Source: Macrotis lagotis
Taxonomy: Eukaryota > Chordata > Mammalia > Peramelemorphia > Peramelidae
Reading direction: 5' to 3'
Assembly: GCF_037893015.1 (NCBI RefSeq)
Contig: NC_133666.1
Location: 1,207,467-1,271,466 of the forward strand
Length of the DNA: 64,000 nt
Shown here: positions 36,241 to 50,960 of the stretch, piece by piece
How positions within the stretch are numbered: position 1 is the stretch's first letter
How the letters are laid out: each line of letters opens with the position of its first letter
Translations under genes and position numbers: made by a program
Notes under the pieces: generated by a model
Told to the model about the DNA's origin: nothing
What the model saw: the letters and a program-made list of their open reading frames with translations, nothing else
The model's database searches: none

Positions 36241-36534
36241 CTAAGGATAGCTTTGATTTCTTCCAAAAACACCTATTGATATTCTATGATGGTGAATTCT
36301 AAGGTCATCTTCTTTAGCTTCAATTCTGATTTAACCCTTTGCAAATGATGAGGATGTTTGTCCTACATTCTCAAAAAAGACCATGACATCAGGGAGGGGA
36401 TGCCATGACAGGCACATGAATTGGATTTGACTAGGGGTGGGGACAAAGTCCCCAGCCTCACGTTCTCCTCCAGAGACATCTGGATTCAATGGCCAGATAG
36501 GAATCAGGACCACTGGAGATGGCCTTGGATGCGA

Positions 36535-36660
36535 GGGAATCAGGGTGAAGTGACTTGCCCAGGGTCACACAGTTAGTATCAAGTGTCTGAGGCTGAATTC
36601 AAATTCCCATCCTCCTCACTCCAAGACCAGTGCTCTATCTATTGTGCCATCTAGCAATCT
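36535..36660 (-). repeat. SINE, antisense
   Basis: 'gtgacttgcccagggtcaca' through 'ccagtgctctatctattgtg' reads as the antisense of a SINE without a clear poly(T) head. Confidence 0.6.
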
Positions 36661-36714
36661 TGAGCAAATGAATTACCTCAGTCAAGGAAACTGAAACCTG
36701 GGAAACAACTTTAA

Positions 36715-37490
36715 TTTATTTTTTCCGATTGATATTTTATTTACTCAATGACATGTGAAAGTTTTTCAACCTTCACCCACATTAATATGCATATTTCTAA
36801 GTTAAATAATTTCTTTCCACCCTCCCTTCCCACCCACCCCCTTCAGTGGTGAATAGTCAGGTGAATATAGTCCATACACATTTGTGTTGGGTTACAGATG
36901 AGTCATTTTCAGTATGAGGAAATAGGATTAAGGGAAAAGAAAGAAAACCATGAGGTAGGAAAGAAAAACAGAAGAGAAATTTTTAACAAGTGAATGTAAT
37001 GTTCGTTCAGACTCTGTAGGTTTTCTTTTGGTTTTTCTTCCTCTGGATGTGGATGGCATTATCCATAGCCGGTCTCCTGTGGGTGTCCTAGCTCTCTGGA
37101 CTGTCAAGAGGAGTTGCCTCCATCTCACAATGTTAATGTTTACAGTTGTTCTCTTGGTTCTGCTCCCTTTGCTCAGCATCAGTGCCTGTAAGTCATTCTA
37201 TGCTTCTCTAAAGTCTGACCATTCATGGTTTCATATAGAACAATAGTCCTCCATAACATTCATATACCATAACTTGTTCAGCCATTCTGCAATGGATGGG
37301 CATCCCCTCAATTTCCAGTTCTTTGCCACTACAAAAAGAGCTGTTACGAATATTTTGGAATATATGGGACTTTTTTCTGTTTTTTTATGATTTCTTCTGG
37401 AAATAGGTCTAGAATTGGAATTGTGGGGTCAAAGGGAATGAACAGTTTTATTGTTCTTTGGTCATAGTGCCATATTGCTCTCCAGAATCA
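36715..37490 (-). repeat. L1 3' end, antisense
   Basis: Same family segment as 8660-9370: 'gccggtctcctgtgggtgtc', 'ttggttctgctccctttgc', 'aattgtggggtcaaaggga'. It is truncated within ORF2. Confidence 0.7.
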
Positions 37491-37719
37491 ATAACCTTAA
37501 TTTAGAAAAAAAAAGTTTTTGGCATTATCCTGTAGCCAATTCTGTTGCAAAAGAGGGATTTTGTCTTCCCATTCTAGAAAATATTTTTGTTTGCATATTT
37601 TCTTTTATTTTTCTCTTCATAGGAAGTAGAATTTTCTTTTTAGGGTCACAATTTTTTTCTTGAGTATATCCTGGAACATTTTTTCCAAAATAATATTTTT
37701 TATATTAGCTTTTGGGAGG

Positions 37720-37915
37720 CATGAAAGACTCATTTTCTGGCCTCAGACACTTACTAGTCGTATGACCCTTAATCCCGTTTGCCTCAGTTTTTTCATTTGC
37801 AAAAGGAGCTGGAGAAGAAAATGACAAACTACTCCAGTATCCTTGTCAAGAAAATTCCATATAAGATCACAAAGAGTCAGACAGGACTGAAAAGTAGCTA
37901 AATAGCAACAACAAT
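37720..37915 (+). repeat. MIR/CORE-like SINE
   Basis: 'ctggcctcagacacttacta' through 'tttgcctcagttttttcatt' and 'ctccagtatccttgtcaaga', ending in a CAA-rich tail. The same type is seen at 2400-2590. Confidence 0.6.
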
Positions 37916-38957
37916 GAGTTTATCTTGGGCTAGCTTCATCTTGTTGCTGTTATTAATGGGTCTGTGTGCATTAGAATTTTGGCATGCACCTCTGTAAGAA
38001 AACAGAACCATCAGGAAATTTTAAAGCAGAGGAATATGATAACGATCATCAGTGTCATATAATATGAGATCTCTCTTAGTCAGCTCATTCCTGGTAACTC
38101 TTTCCAAATGTCCATTAAATTAGAATATTTCATCTTGGATCTTAGCAGTCCCATGGATCTGTCTGATTCTAAGAAATATTTTCCTTTAAAAATTCTGGAA
38201 TAGGTCTCATCCCCAGGGTGGTTTGGGAGAGAAAGTAGATCCACTTCCCTGGTTCTGAGTGGCCTGCTGAGATTTTCTAGGTACCACTGCTAGTAAAATC
38301 TCTTAGTTATAAATCTTAAGACAATGAACACAATCCAACCTCTTAAAGTTGACTTTCCAATTACTAGTTCATAAGGTGAAAATCAATTCAAATCTTATTA
38401 ATAACAGCTATAAGAACATCAAATTAGGAATCTATAATTCCTCCCCAAAATTGAGAGAATTTCTGTCATCACATACTTTTTGGTCTTTTTAACCTGAATT
38501 GGGGACCTGATGTGTATAATGCTATGTATAGGCTGAAGGAAGAATCTTAAAAAGGATCCATGAGAGCCAGACTTGGAAAATAAGCCCTTCTGCCTCTTAA
38601 TTGTAGCAGACAGAGACTTCAATACAGGAAAAGAAATATGATTTGCATTTTCTTTTAAACTTATTAATGTAATTTTACATGCAAAATATTTTATTCAGTT
38701 TTGAGAACTTATTGCTAAAAACTAATCAAAGCCTCTATATCCTAGGGAAAATGAAATTTACCAAAGAATCCATCTGTATATACTCAACTGAACCTAAAAG
38801 GAGGTTTGATACTTTACTTTTTTGTATCTTGTTCTTAATTACCTTCAGGATCAAAAGGAAAAAAATGTAAATATAACATTCAGAAACATCATGTTGATTT
38901 GTCGTTCTTAAGAGAAACATTTGGAAGCCACATACGTGTTTCTATGTAGGTACAGAC

Positions 38958-38958
<1 letters not shown>

Positions 38959-39000
<42 letters not shown>

Positions 39001-39001
39001 T
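38959..39001. repeat. (GATA)n microsatellite
   Basis: About ten uninterrupted GATA units. Confidence 0.95.
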
Positions 39002-39299
39002 ATCTGCTACTTCTTAGAGATACATTTGCAAGTCATATGTGTGGATATAACTCTAGTACATCTAATTCTATAGCATTTCATCATATCACCCAGAAAAAAT
39101 GTGGCACTGTGCAAAGCTAATGCTACACATACAGACATGCATGATCTTGTCTTTCATTATCAAAGAAGATCAAAATAACATCACTAGGTTAGAGACAAGT
39201 TATAACGTGCTTTCGGCCTAGCTGATCAGCCCAATACGAGTTCGGAATGCTCTACTGCAGGTTGGGCACAAATAGTCCAATGTGAACACTTGGGGTGTG

Positions 39300-39905
39300 T
39301 ACTCTAGATTTATTTTTATTTTTGTACAAATGGTATTTTTTATACATTACTAAAATATTCTTGTTTAAGAGTAAACATAATATCCCCTCCCCAAAAAAAT
39401 AAAGACCCTCATGAGCAATAAAGTAAAGGAAAGAGAAAAATGTTAAAATTAAAATTAAAAAATAATAATAAGGGCAGCTAGACAGCGCAGTGGACAGAGC
39501 ACCAGCCCTGGAGTCAGGAGGACCTGAGCTCAAATCCAGCCCCAGACACCCATAAATCACCCAGCTGTGGGGCCCTGGGCAAGCCACCCAACCCCATTTG
39601 CCCTGCAACCCCCCCCAAATAATAATAATAATAATAGTAATAATAATAATAGTAATAATAAATGTGCTTCAGTCTGTGTTCCAACACCACCAGCTCTGTC
39701 TCAGGTGGATCACATTCTTTAGGATAAGTCCATCACAAAGGCTACTTCCATACTTTTCCATTGTTGCTGATCGCAACTCCCTCCATTCATACCTCCCCAC
39801 TACCATATACTATATTTTCTCTCTCCTTTCACTGTCCCTCTTCTTAAATGTGCTGTAGGGTAGCTGAGTGGTACAGCAGACTGATCACCGGCCCTAGGGC
39901 CAAGA
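39300..39905 (-). mobile_element. HAL1-like element 3' end, antisense, with embedded SINEs
   Basis: Reverse complement of the 3' part of the ORF1-only element at 42052-45318. 39300-39470 matches its 3' terminus ('aaatattcttgtttaagagt'). 39473-39614 is a SINE at the same place as the antisense SINE at about 44740-44900. 39660-39850 matches the unique 3'UTR ('gttccaacaccaccagctct'). 39855-39905 is the head of a second SINE, matching 44403-44535. An (AAT)n run lies at 39618-39660. Confidence 0.75.
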
Positions 39906-39914
39906 GGCCTCAAG

Positions 39915-40315
39915 CCCACATAGGGTGGTTACTCTAAACTTACAGATGTCACATTTCCTTTGAGCTTTTTCAGTTCTGCCTTGTTCACAAAGCATGGCAC
40001 CCTCCGATGAGGACATGCCATGCTGGGTGATCCTGTGCCAGGGTCTCCCAAGCTGTACAATCAATACTAAAGTTCTGAAGAGAGACCAAGGTGTCCCTGT
40101 ATGCTTCTTCTGACCCTTCCTTGTGCGTGAGTCCTCCATAAAATAGTCTTTTTTGGCAAGCATACATTAGGCATTGAAACAACGTGGCTAACCCATCTTA
40201 GTTGCACTCTGTAGTAATGTTGGAACATTAGGCAATTTAGTTCAAGAAAGGCCTCAGGGTCTGGGATCTTCTCCTACCAGGTAATCTTCAGAATCTTCCT
40301 AAGACCATTTAAATG

Positions 40316-40412
<97 letters not shown>

Positions 40413-40745
40413 AACATAAAGGGCTTTCAAATATTCCTTCAGCTTCAGACTTTCCAGTGTAGCCTAAATTAATTTCTTCATTTGACCTCACATCCAAGGG
40501 ATTCTCAAAAATCTTCAGCATCACAATTCAAAAGCAGCAACTCTGTGGTCCTCGTATTTCCTCATAGTCCAGCTCTCACATCATATATTGCTACTGGAAA
40601 AATCGGAGCTTCGATTAGAAGGACCTTTCTCCATAAGGTGATATCTCTGCTTTTTCGTCAACTGTCCAGACTTGCCATAACTGTCCTTCTAAGAAGCAAG
40701 CAGCATTTAATTTCATGCCAGTAGATGCCATCTGCAGTGACAGAT
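39915..40745 (-). repeat. BovB/RTE-like LINE fragment, antisense, split by (CA)n
   Basis: Segments 'ccaagggattctcaaaaatc', 'agtccagctctcacatcata' and 'cagtagatgccatctgcagt' read like the antisense of an RTE/BovB LINE C-terminal region. A (CA)n tract of about 95 bases lies at 40318-40413. No frame survives. Confidence 0.55.
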
Positions 40746-41084
40746 ATTGTACATTAACCCCTAAGGCAAAAAAATAAAATCTTTATATCTGGGATCTGTT
40801 GAGATTAAATTGGTTTAAAAGTATACCAATATATACTCTTCCAGGTAAATGTTATAACTTTTATAATCGGTGTCCGATCTATCAGATAAAAATCACTTCT
40901 TATTAAACAAACTTGGAAGTTCCCTCACCTCAGCTGTGAGAAGTTCTAATTTCTCATTCTCATTTCTCACTTCATTACTTTAGAATTTCACAACATGCTT
41001 TCAGAAAGACTGATAAGATTTTAGGACCTTGTTCAATTAGAAGGTTCCAAGAAACATGGTTCATCCCCAAAGAACTTCACAGAT

Positions 41085-41212
41085 AGAGCACCAACCCTGG
41101 AGTCAAGAGGACCTGTGTTCAAATTTGACCTCAGACACTGAATAAGTGCCTAGCTGTGTGACCTTGGGCAAGTCACTTAGCCCCATTGCCTTAAATATAT
41201 AAAAAAAATTTT
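41085..41212 (+). repeat. Marsupial SINE, 5'-truncated
   Basis: 'gatagagcaccaaccctgga' to 'ccccattgccttaaatata' and an A-rich end. The surrounding DNA (40745-42050) is AT-rich with nothing else recognised. Confidence 0.8.
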
Positions 41213-42051
41213 AAAAGAGAACTTCACAGATGAAGACATTTACAGGTTTAATATACTTTTCATAAACAGTGATTATTATTATTCATCTGAAAACAAACTA
41301 TATATTTAACAGTTTTATAAATTATGATCACATTCTCTATCAGCTCATTTCATAATTAACCATCCAAATTAAAAAAGAAGTAAATTTTCTGATACAGTTA
41401 CATCATTCTTTAAATATCATTTTTCAAATTCATAGCATTTCTTATACAATGATTTCCCAAAAATCACAATACAAGAAAAATTAGAATACCAACAGCTAAA
41501 TAATAACAATGGATTTTAAAACAAAACAAAACTTATGCCAGACAACCAATTCAACTGAATACGTTTCCAAATCATCTTACATGGAAAATCACTTTATCCA
41601 TCTATCGATTTGGCATTCTATACTAATTACACTCAGACATCCGTATGTAGAATAATTTGGACATTTTAAATTCTTATTCATATAGTTTCTAAGCATGTCA
41701 TTTTAATGCCAAATATCAAATATATTTTTACATTAAGTTCTGATCTATAGATATGGGATCAAACATCATATCTTCTGACTAGATCCCATACTTTAAAAAG
41801 TTTTTACCAGGAATGTTTGAACCAGAATCAGAGGAACTGAAAAGATTGATTTTGGAACTGAATTTTACTACCAAATCTGAATTACTGAAACAAATTCAAC
41901 TCCACACCCCTCTAAATAAATTTTTATGTCTTTTCTCAGAAAAAACCTTTGTTCTTATAGGCAGCAACAGCACTGTAAAATAAGTAACTGGAGCAATAAC
42001 CAGAAAGAATGAGATATCAAGTGATTTCTGAAGCATCCTCAAAATGAGACT

Positions 42052-45000
42052 GAGGTGGGGTGGAGCCAAGATGGCGACAAGAAAGGATCCAGTCTTAGGC
42101 ACTCTCTGATAAAACTCATAAACTAAGGATTCTAACTAAACTTTCGAGAGACAGAATCCACAGAGGGACCCAATGAGGCAGTTCTCCTACTCAAGGTAAC
42201 CTGGAAAAGAGCAGAAAGGCTCTGCTCCCCGGGGTCGGAGGAGCGGCCTGCCAGAGGGGTGGCCTGCCAGAGCGAAAGAACTTCAGCCTCCCGGAGGCAG
42301 CCCCAGGGAGCTGGGAACCACAGCTCACAGCAGCCGGGGCAGTTTCCTGACCTACTCCCTGGGGAGCACCGGGCACAAAAAGTGGGGGAACAGCGGGGGA
42401 CCTCTGCCAGAGCGAGCAAGTGAAACGCAGCCCTCAGGGCACACAGCAAGCAACATGGTCTTTCTGCAACCCAGATCCAGGAACAGAAGCAGGCAGGGCC
42501 AGTAAGCAGGAGCCCCACCCAGGGCATGAGCCCATTGAACCTAGGGAGGGGAGTGAAGAGAGAGAGACTGCAGAGCTCTGTCCTCTGTCCCTGGAACAGA
42601 AATCTGGGGCTCTGACCACATTCAGATCCTGATCCCAGTCTAGGCCCCCCCGGAAGAGCAGCAGCCCCCCCCACCTCAGCCCCGTGGCAGAGGGAGGTGC
42701 TTATGGTCATTCACAGACCAGGAGGGAGGACAGAGCCTCACACACTGAGACCCTTGTGGGAGTGTCCCAAAAGCTCAGGAAGCACCCCAAAAAAGGCACA
42801 GACTGGGAAAAATGAGCAAGCAGAGAAAAAAGAGGAACACAATTGAGAAATATTTTGCAACTGAGCCCAAGAAGGATCAAAATAGTCAGAAGATGAGGAA
42901 GCACAAGCTCCTACATCTAAAGACTCCAAGAAAAACAGAAATTGGGCTCAGGCTATGACAGAGCTCAAAAAAGACTTTGAAAATCAAATGAGGGAGTTAG
43001 AAGAAAAACTGGGAAAAGAAATGAGAGATATGCAGGAAAAGCATGAAAATGAAGTCAGCAGCTTAGTCAAGGAAATCCAAAAAAATGCAGAAGAAAATAG
43101 CATGCTAAAAACAAATGGATAAAACAGTTCAAAAAGTTATGGAGGAGAAGAATGCTTTAAAAAGCAGAATGGGCTAGATGGAAAAAGAGATAAGAAAACT
43201 CTCTGAGGAGAACAAATCCTTCAGACAAAGAATAGAATTCAGGGAGATTGCTGAATTTGCCAGAAATCAGGAATCAATACGTCAAAACCAAAAAAATGAA
43301 AAATTAGAAGAAAATGTGAAATATCTCATTGAAAAAAACAACTGATCTGGAAAACAGACTTAGGAAAGATAATTTAAAAATTAATGGAATACCTGAAAGT
43401 CATGATCAGGAAAAGAGCCTTGACATCATTTTCAAAGAATTACTACAGGAAAATTTCCCTGATATTCTGGAAGCAGAGGGCAAAATAGAAATGGAGAGAA
43501 TCCACCGATCCCCCCCGAGAAAGAGATCCCAAAAAACCAACCCCTAGGAATATTATAGCCAAGTTCCAGAACTCCCAAGTCAAAGAGAAATTATTACAAA
43601 CAGCCAGAAGGACACAGTTCAAATATCGTGGAGCTGCAGTCAGTATCACACAGGACTTAGCAGCAACTACATTGGAAGCTCGTAGGGCTTGGAATATAAT
43701 GTACTGGAAGGCAAAAGAGCTTAGAATGCTGCCAAGAATCAACTACCCAGCAAGGTTGAATGTCCTCTTCTAGGGAAAAAGATGGACTTTCAATGAACCA
43801 GGGGAATTTCAAACGTTTCTGTTGGAATGGCCAGAACTGAACAGAAGGTTTGATCATCAGATACAGGACTCAGGTGAAGCATAGAGATTGGAGGAGAGGG
43901 GGAAAATATGAGGGACTTAATGAGGATGAACTGCATGTATTCCTGTATAGAAAAATGACACTGATAATACTCATATGAACCTTCTCAGTTAATGGAGCAG
44001 GTAGAGGGAGCTTTTATAGTTGAAGCACAGGAGAAAGCGGAATTCGAAGATAAAACATGGTGTAAAACTGGAGTCAATAGAAAAAAAAGGGAAATGTAAT
44101 GGGAGAAAGAAAAAGGAGAGGGGGAATAGGCCAAGATATTTCATATAATAAGATTTTTCTTTATTACAATGAGCTATTGCAATGATATGGAAAGTGGGAA
44201 GGCAAGGGGGAATGAGGGAAACTTCGCTCTAATCAGAGGTGGCTAGGAGAGGAAACAGCATATATATTCAATGGGGTATAGGCATCTGGAGTAAGAAGGA
44301 GAGATGGGGGACAGGGGGAAGGGGGGATGTGAGTGATGAAAGAGAGGATGGACCATGGGGGGAGAGTGGTCAGAAATAACACATTTTCTTTTTTACTTCT
44401 TGCAAGGGGCTGGGATTGGATGCCCTGTCCTGGACCATAGGGCCAGGTGGATGCTAGGCTTAAGGGGTGGTATAGGGACTCAGGGCCTCTTGGTCCCAGA
44501 GCCGGGGATCTGTCTGCTGTGCCACTCAGCTACCCTACAGCAGAGTCAGAGTGAAAGGAGAAAGAAAATATAGTACATGGTAGTGGAGAAATACGAAAGG
44601 AGGGAGTTGAGCTCAGCAATGGCAACTGTAGAAAAATATGGAAGTAACTTTTGCCATGGACTTATCATAAAGAATGTGATCCACTCACGACAGAGTTGTT
44701 GGTGTTGGAACAAAGACTCAAGCACATTTTTATTAATATTATTTTAGGGGGGGTGCAGGGCAAATGGGACTGGGTGGCCTGCCTGGGGCCACATAGCAGG
44801 GTGATCATTGGATGTCTGAGGCTAGATTTGGACCCAGGTGCTCCTGGCTCAAGGGCCAATGCTCTGTCTGACACCCATGTCTACCACCCAGCCACCCCTA
44901 CTATCATTACTATTTTATTTTGTTTTGGGTCTTTTTTTTTCTTTTTTTTCTTTTTGGTTTTTGCAGGGCAGTGAGGTTCAGGTGGCTTGTATGTCACACA

Positions 45001-45318
45001 GCTGGGTGATTGTTGTGTGTACGGGGCCAGATGTGGGCTTGGGTGCTCATGGCTCCAGGGCTGGTGCTCCATCCATTTCGCCACCTGGCCATACCTACAA
45101 TTACTACGATCATTTATTTATTTTTTTTAATTTTAATTTTTTTTCTGTCCCCTTTACTTTACCACTTAAGCAAGTCTATATTTAAGGGTGAGGGTGTATT
45201 TCATTTACTCTTAAGCAAGAATATTTTATTAATGTAAAAAAAACCATTATTTGTACAAAATGAGAATAAATATTAAATAAAATTTAAAAAAGAGTAATGC
45301 TTAAAAAAAAAGAAAAAG
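42052..45318 (+). mobile_element. ORF1-only L1 relative (HAL1-like)
   Basis: Starts with an L1-type 5' end (GGAGCCAAGATGGCGACAAG) and a GC-rich 5'UTR of about 750 bases. It contains an ORF1 relic and then passes straight into a 1.4-kb 3'UTR ending in an A-rich tail at 45300-45318. No endonuclease or reverse-transcriptase reading frame is present between ORF1 and the tail, which is the layout of 'half-L1' elements that depend on L1 proteins in trans. Three antisense SINEs sit in the 3'UTR (44403-44535, 44740-44900, 44935-45105). Confidence 0.75.
42812..43884 (+). pseudogene. L1-type ORF1 (RNA-binding protein), broken
   Basis: Begins MSKQRKKRNTIEKYFATEPK. It continues with a long Glu/Lys-rich coiled coil (about 42957-43330), an RRM-like stretch (RLRKDNLKINGIPESHDQEK at 43350-43410) and a C-terminal domain (DLAATTLEARRAWN, RINYPARL). 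L1 ORF1p is a trimeric nucleic-acid chaperone. Several stops and frameshifts (for example TGA near 42947 and the shift near 43340) make it non-functional. Length about 357 codons, normal for ORF1. Confidence 0.8.
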
Positions 45319-47705
45319 AAATGGCAGGGAACCAAGGAGATAAGGGAAGAAAAGCCACATGGAACTGGCACCATATTGACCAAGGCCAGGATACGTGGTT
45401 CTAGCTTAGAGACAAACTGGTCATCCTAGAAAGAAGAAAAGAGAGAGTTCCACTCCAGAAGACCTTGCTTAAATACCTTTCCAGAGTGACTGGGTCTTTG
45501 AGGAGGGCTTTAGCACCTGGTTCCAGATGTTTTCCAATACATTCACCTCAGGGGTGGTTCCCCAAGGAGTGCCCGAGACAGTACTCATTGCACAAGGGTG
45601 GCCTTCTACACACTAGCCTTTGCTGTCCCAAAGGGCATAACTTTCAATTCCAACACGATCATTTTCCTATGCCTTCCTTTAAAGAGACTTGCCCAGAGTC
45701 ACTCAGCTAAGAAGTATCTGAGGTCAGATTGGAACTCAGGATGAGGAACATTCCTGATTGCAAGTCTGGCTCTCTATCCACTATGGCACCAGTAGCAAAC
45801 CTGGTCCTGTCTATAGGGTGTTTTGGGGGACAAGTTTGCTTGTCATCTACCCATTAGACTGGGAGCTCGCAGAAGGCAAGAGCTATGTCCCTCCTGTCTT
45901 TGGATTCCTAGCCCTTCAATGGAGGTTGACATAGACTAGGTGCTTAAATAAATGTTGAGGGCTCTAAGTGGTGTTCCCGTGGATGGAGTGTGGAAGGTCT
46001 GAGTTACAATTCATAAAGAAGTCGACTCAATCTCAGAGGCATTTTTATTCTAGGACAGATATCCAAACTGGCATGGCAGCATTCCCCTTTCCATCCAACC
46101 TGACTCAGCCCCAAGGCAACTTTGAAGGAACTTGGCTAGCCATCTCGATCGAGGAAAAGCCATGGCAAAGCCTTGATCCAGATTATTTCTATAAACGGCC
46201 TAGTTCTGGTAAACTGACAAACTAGTCTACCTTCATATTCCCCAATGCCTGAGGAATCAAGTCTCTATGGCATTTCACCTGGAGCTCCAAGGACAGCTGT
46301 CCCCCTTTCATGGATATCTTCATACTTGTCAATGGAAAAAGCTACAAGACAGGTGACTTTGGGGGCCATGGCTCCAGAAGGTCAGAGTCCATTCAGAAAG
46401 CCTTTTGGTCTTCACCTAAGGGCTTTCCCCCCAAGAGTCTGGAAAGGGCTTTAGAATAAAAGATCATTCCTGACTCTTTTTAGTGTCACTCTAAATGAAG
46501 TTTGAAATATGCTTCCAAATTCATCTGCGTGAATCCTCCCTTCAACTAGTGAATGAAATGATCTATCCAGGGCTTCTTAGCCCGTACAGTTTTTGTCCTG
46601 GTCCTCCCATAAATATTTCTGAGAGCATTGGTGAGCATGCCAAACACTGGCCCTGGGGGCTATGGACCCAGGTTCTAATGCTACCCAGGTATATTGTTAG
46701 TGTAAGAAGTGAATTAGTTTTCATTTCTACATCAGTTATGTGAAACTGAGGAGAGGAGACTATGTCTTACTGATTAACAGCCAAGGAGGACAGAGAAAAC
46801 TATAAACTAATTCGATGTTTTTTAGGGAGGATGGGGGAAGCCATAAAGAAATGAATAAGGGCAGAAGAGTCTAAGGGCCTGGGTCATTCAATTGTGGTGA
46901 AGGGGAGGTTTGGGAACCCACATGTGGGGGGTCCAGAGGAGGACCTCTGCATTTCCCAGCCAGTTGAGGACAGGGGAGGGATTTGTGTTTCTAGACAGGG
47001 AATAGAAGGCTTTGCTTTGGGGTTTCAGTTGTGTGCCCATATGGGGTCACCTGTTCTTAAGAAGATTACAGTAAGAAAGGATCCTCTTTGCTTCTCTGAT
47101 GGCATTTCTGAGTTCTTGGTAAGGAGCTGGTTTCTTACAGTTGGGCAAGGCACTTTATACCACTGGACCTCAATTTCCTCATCTGTAAAATGAATGTGTA
47201 GTTCCCTCCAGCTATGAGTCTTGGGTGTGGGGCTGAAGAGAAAGCTCCAGGGTATTGTTCTGGGAGGAATCCAACCTCTGCCCCAAGTGTGGCCATCTTG
47301 GGCCTCACTCAGCTTCCTCAGAGGTAAGAGTCATGTGGGTGAAAGGACAGGTGCACTCCAAGTATCATTACTCACCACCCATGGCACCATGAGTTAGTTG
47401 CTTTGGTCTTCTTCTAGTACAGGGGATAATGCACAGAGAAGAATGTTATGCCAAATATTATTTCCTTCTGTCTTGGCCTTGCACGTCCTGTGGGTGTCCA
47501 CTTAAGGACAAATGTCACTGAATCCCTCCTAGTGTGAGCCATCCAAACCTAGGTATGGTAACCTAGCTTACTAGAAGGGGAGATAGGAGCTCCCACCCCA
47601 TACATTTTGATGTTCAGATACAGATAATTGAAGGTGACTTCCAAAGGCTATCCCATCCAAAAGGGGTGGCCAGATGTAAATGCTTCCACTCCTTTCCATA
47701 TGGGC
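45319..47705. other. Unassigned intergenic DNA with SINE/MIR relics
   Basis: An antisense SINE lies at about 45680-45800 ('acttgcccagagtcactcag') and a MIR-like fragment at 47140-47210 ('caatttcctcatctgtaaaa'). No gene is recognised. Confidence 0.5.
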
Positions 47706-47746
47706 AGTCCCAAGGCAATGGTCTTATAGCAGTCCTTGATTTCTTT

Positions 47747-47885
47747 TTTTTTTAATTTCTTTTTTTTATTCTCATTTTGTACAAATGTTTTTTTTTACAT
47801 TAATAAAATATTCTTGTTTACAAGTAAACAAAATACCCCTCCTCCCCCATGAATATATATAGACTTGCTTGGGTGAAAAAAGTAA
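47747..47885 (-). mobile_element. Truncated HAL1-like 3' tail with 41-bp flanking duplication
   Basis: Antisense copy of only the last ~110 bases of the HAL1-like element ('taataaaatattcttgttta'), headed by poly(T). It is flanked by near-identical 41-bp direct repeats at 47706-47746 and 47886-47926 with one mismatch. Confidence 0.8.
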
Positions 47886-48040
47886 AGTCCCAAGGCAATG
47901 GTCTTACAGCAGTCCTTGATTTCTTTATACTACTCTCTCCGTTTGGGTCTTAACCACCCCCCACTCCCCAAGGAGGCCACACTGGTCAGTCTGCTGAAGG
48001 GGCTTTGCTTTGCCCAGTCCCCTGGCTGCTGCTGCCTTTA

Positions 48041-48044
<4 letters not shown>

Positions 48045-48097
<53 letters not shown>
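48045..48097. repeat. (CT)n microsatellite
   Basis: Uninterrupted CT dinucleotides. The surrounding 47927-49140 is otherwise unassigned, apart from a MIR-like stretch at about 48780-49000. Confidence 0.95.
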
Positions 48098-48099
<2 letters not shown>

Positions 48100-49139
48100 A
48101 TTTCCCTAAGAGATATAGGCCTTATTGCTACTTAATTTACTAACTTCTTTCCTTGCTCTTTCCATTTAAGTCACAGTAATATGTCATCAACTTTGATGTC
48201 CCTTTACCTAATCAAGACCCTATGCGTGGAATTCTTTTCTACCTTACAAAGAACCCAGCATCTTTCTGGCCTTTATGCTTCTGGGTGGGTGGGTGGATGG
48301 GGCGCAGATCTGAGCTTCTTCAGTCTTAAAACCAGAAGAGTGGACTTGTTCACCATTCTGCCTTGCAGCTCTGTTGTTCTGTGGTTCCAAATGCCCATGA
48401 TCCTCCATGGACCCTCTCCTGATAATGGACCAGCCACAAGGCAGCTAATGAAAGCATCTGCCTAATAGGAGTTGGATCAACCCTAAGTTGGAGGGCAAAT
48501 AGGAGCAGCCGGAAATGGATCCTAAACTCTGTCAGGGCCTGGACAAAGTTGGCTCAGGGCCCCAGTCATCTCTTTCTCCATCATCTCCACTATTGCCACC
48601 ATTTTTTCCCATCCTTTTGCTTGAAAGCCAGGTTCTCCTTTTCTTGGGATGCCATGGTGTTGGGCTGTTGTTTACTGCATACTTCTTAAGCCAACATTGA
48701 AACCTAGACCTCATTGGCGCAATGGGCCTTGGCACTTCCTTACCTAGTTGCACAAATCATTATCTTCCATCCTCAGAAGGAGAAATGATTTGACATAATG
48801 GGTCAAGCACAGGATTTGAAATTAGGAAGACTGTGGTGCCAATCCTACTTCAGTTTTAAATGAGATAAGAAATGGAAAGTATTTTGCCAAAATGGATGCC
48901 CTCCAGAAATACTATTGTGATGATTTACACTTATGACTCTGGGCAAGGTAATTTCACTTTCCTGGACTTTGGTTTGCTCTTGTCTAAAATGGGAGAATTG
49001 GATTAGTTAGCCTCTAAGAAGGAAAGCAAGAAAGGGGACATCTAGAAAGTTGTGGGATAAAGGAAGGGAGGGGCAGATCCCAGAGGGGAGTAGGATGGGA
49101 GTAAATTGGAAAATGGAGAGAGATCAAGAAACCATAAAA

Positions 49140-50960
<1,821 letters not shown>

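Noticed and set aside
40309..40524. Cys/Val-repeat open frame on the minus strand
   Set aside because: It is a translation of the (CA)n microsatellite.
42132..42710. 192-codon antisense frame
   Set aside because: It lies in the GC-rich 5'UTR of the HAL1-like element on the opposite strand; no domain.
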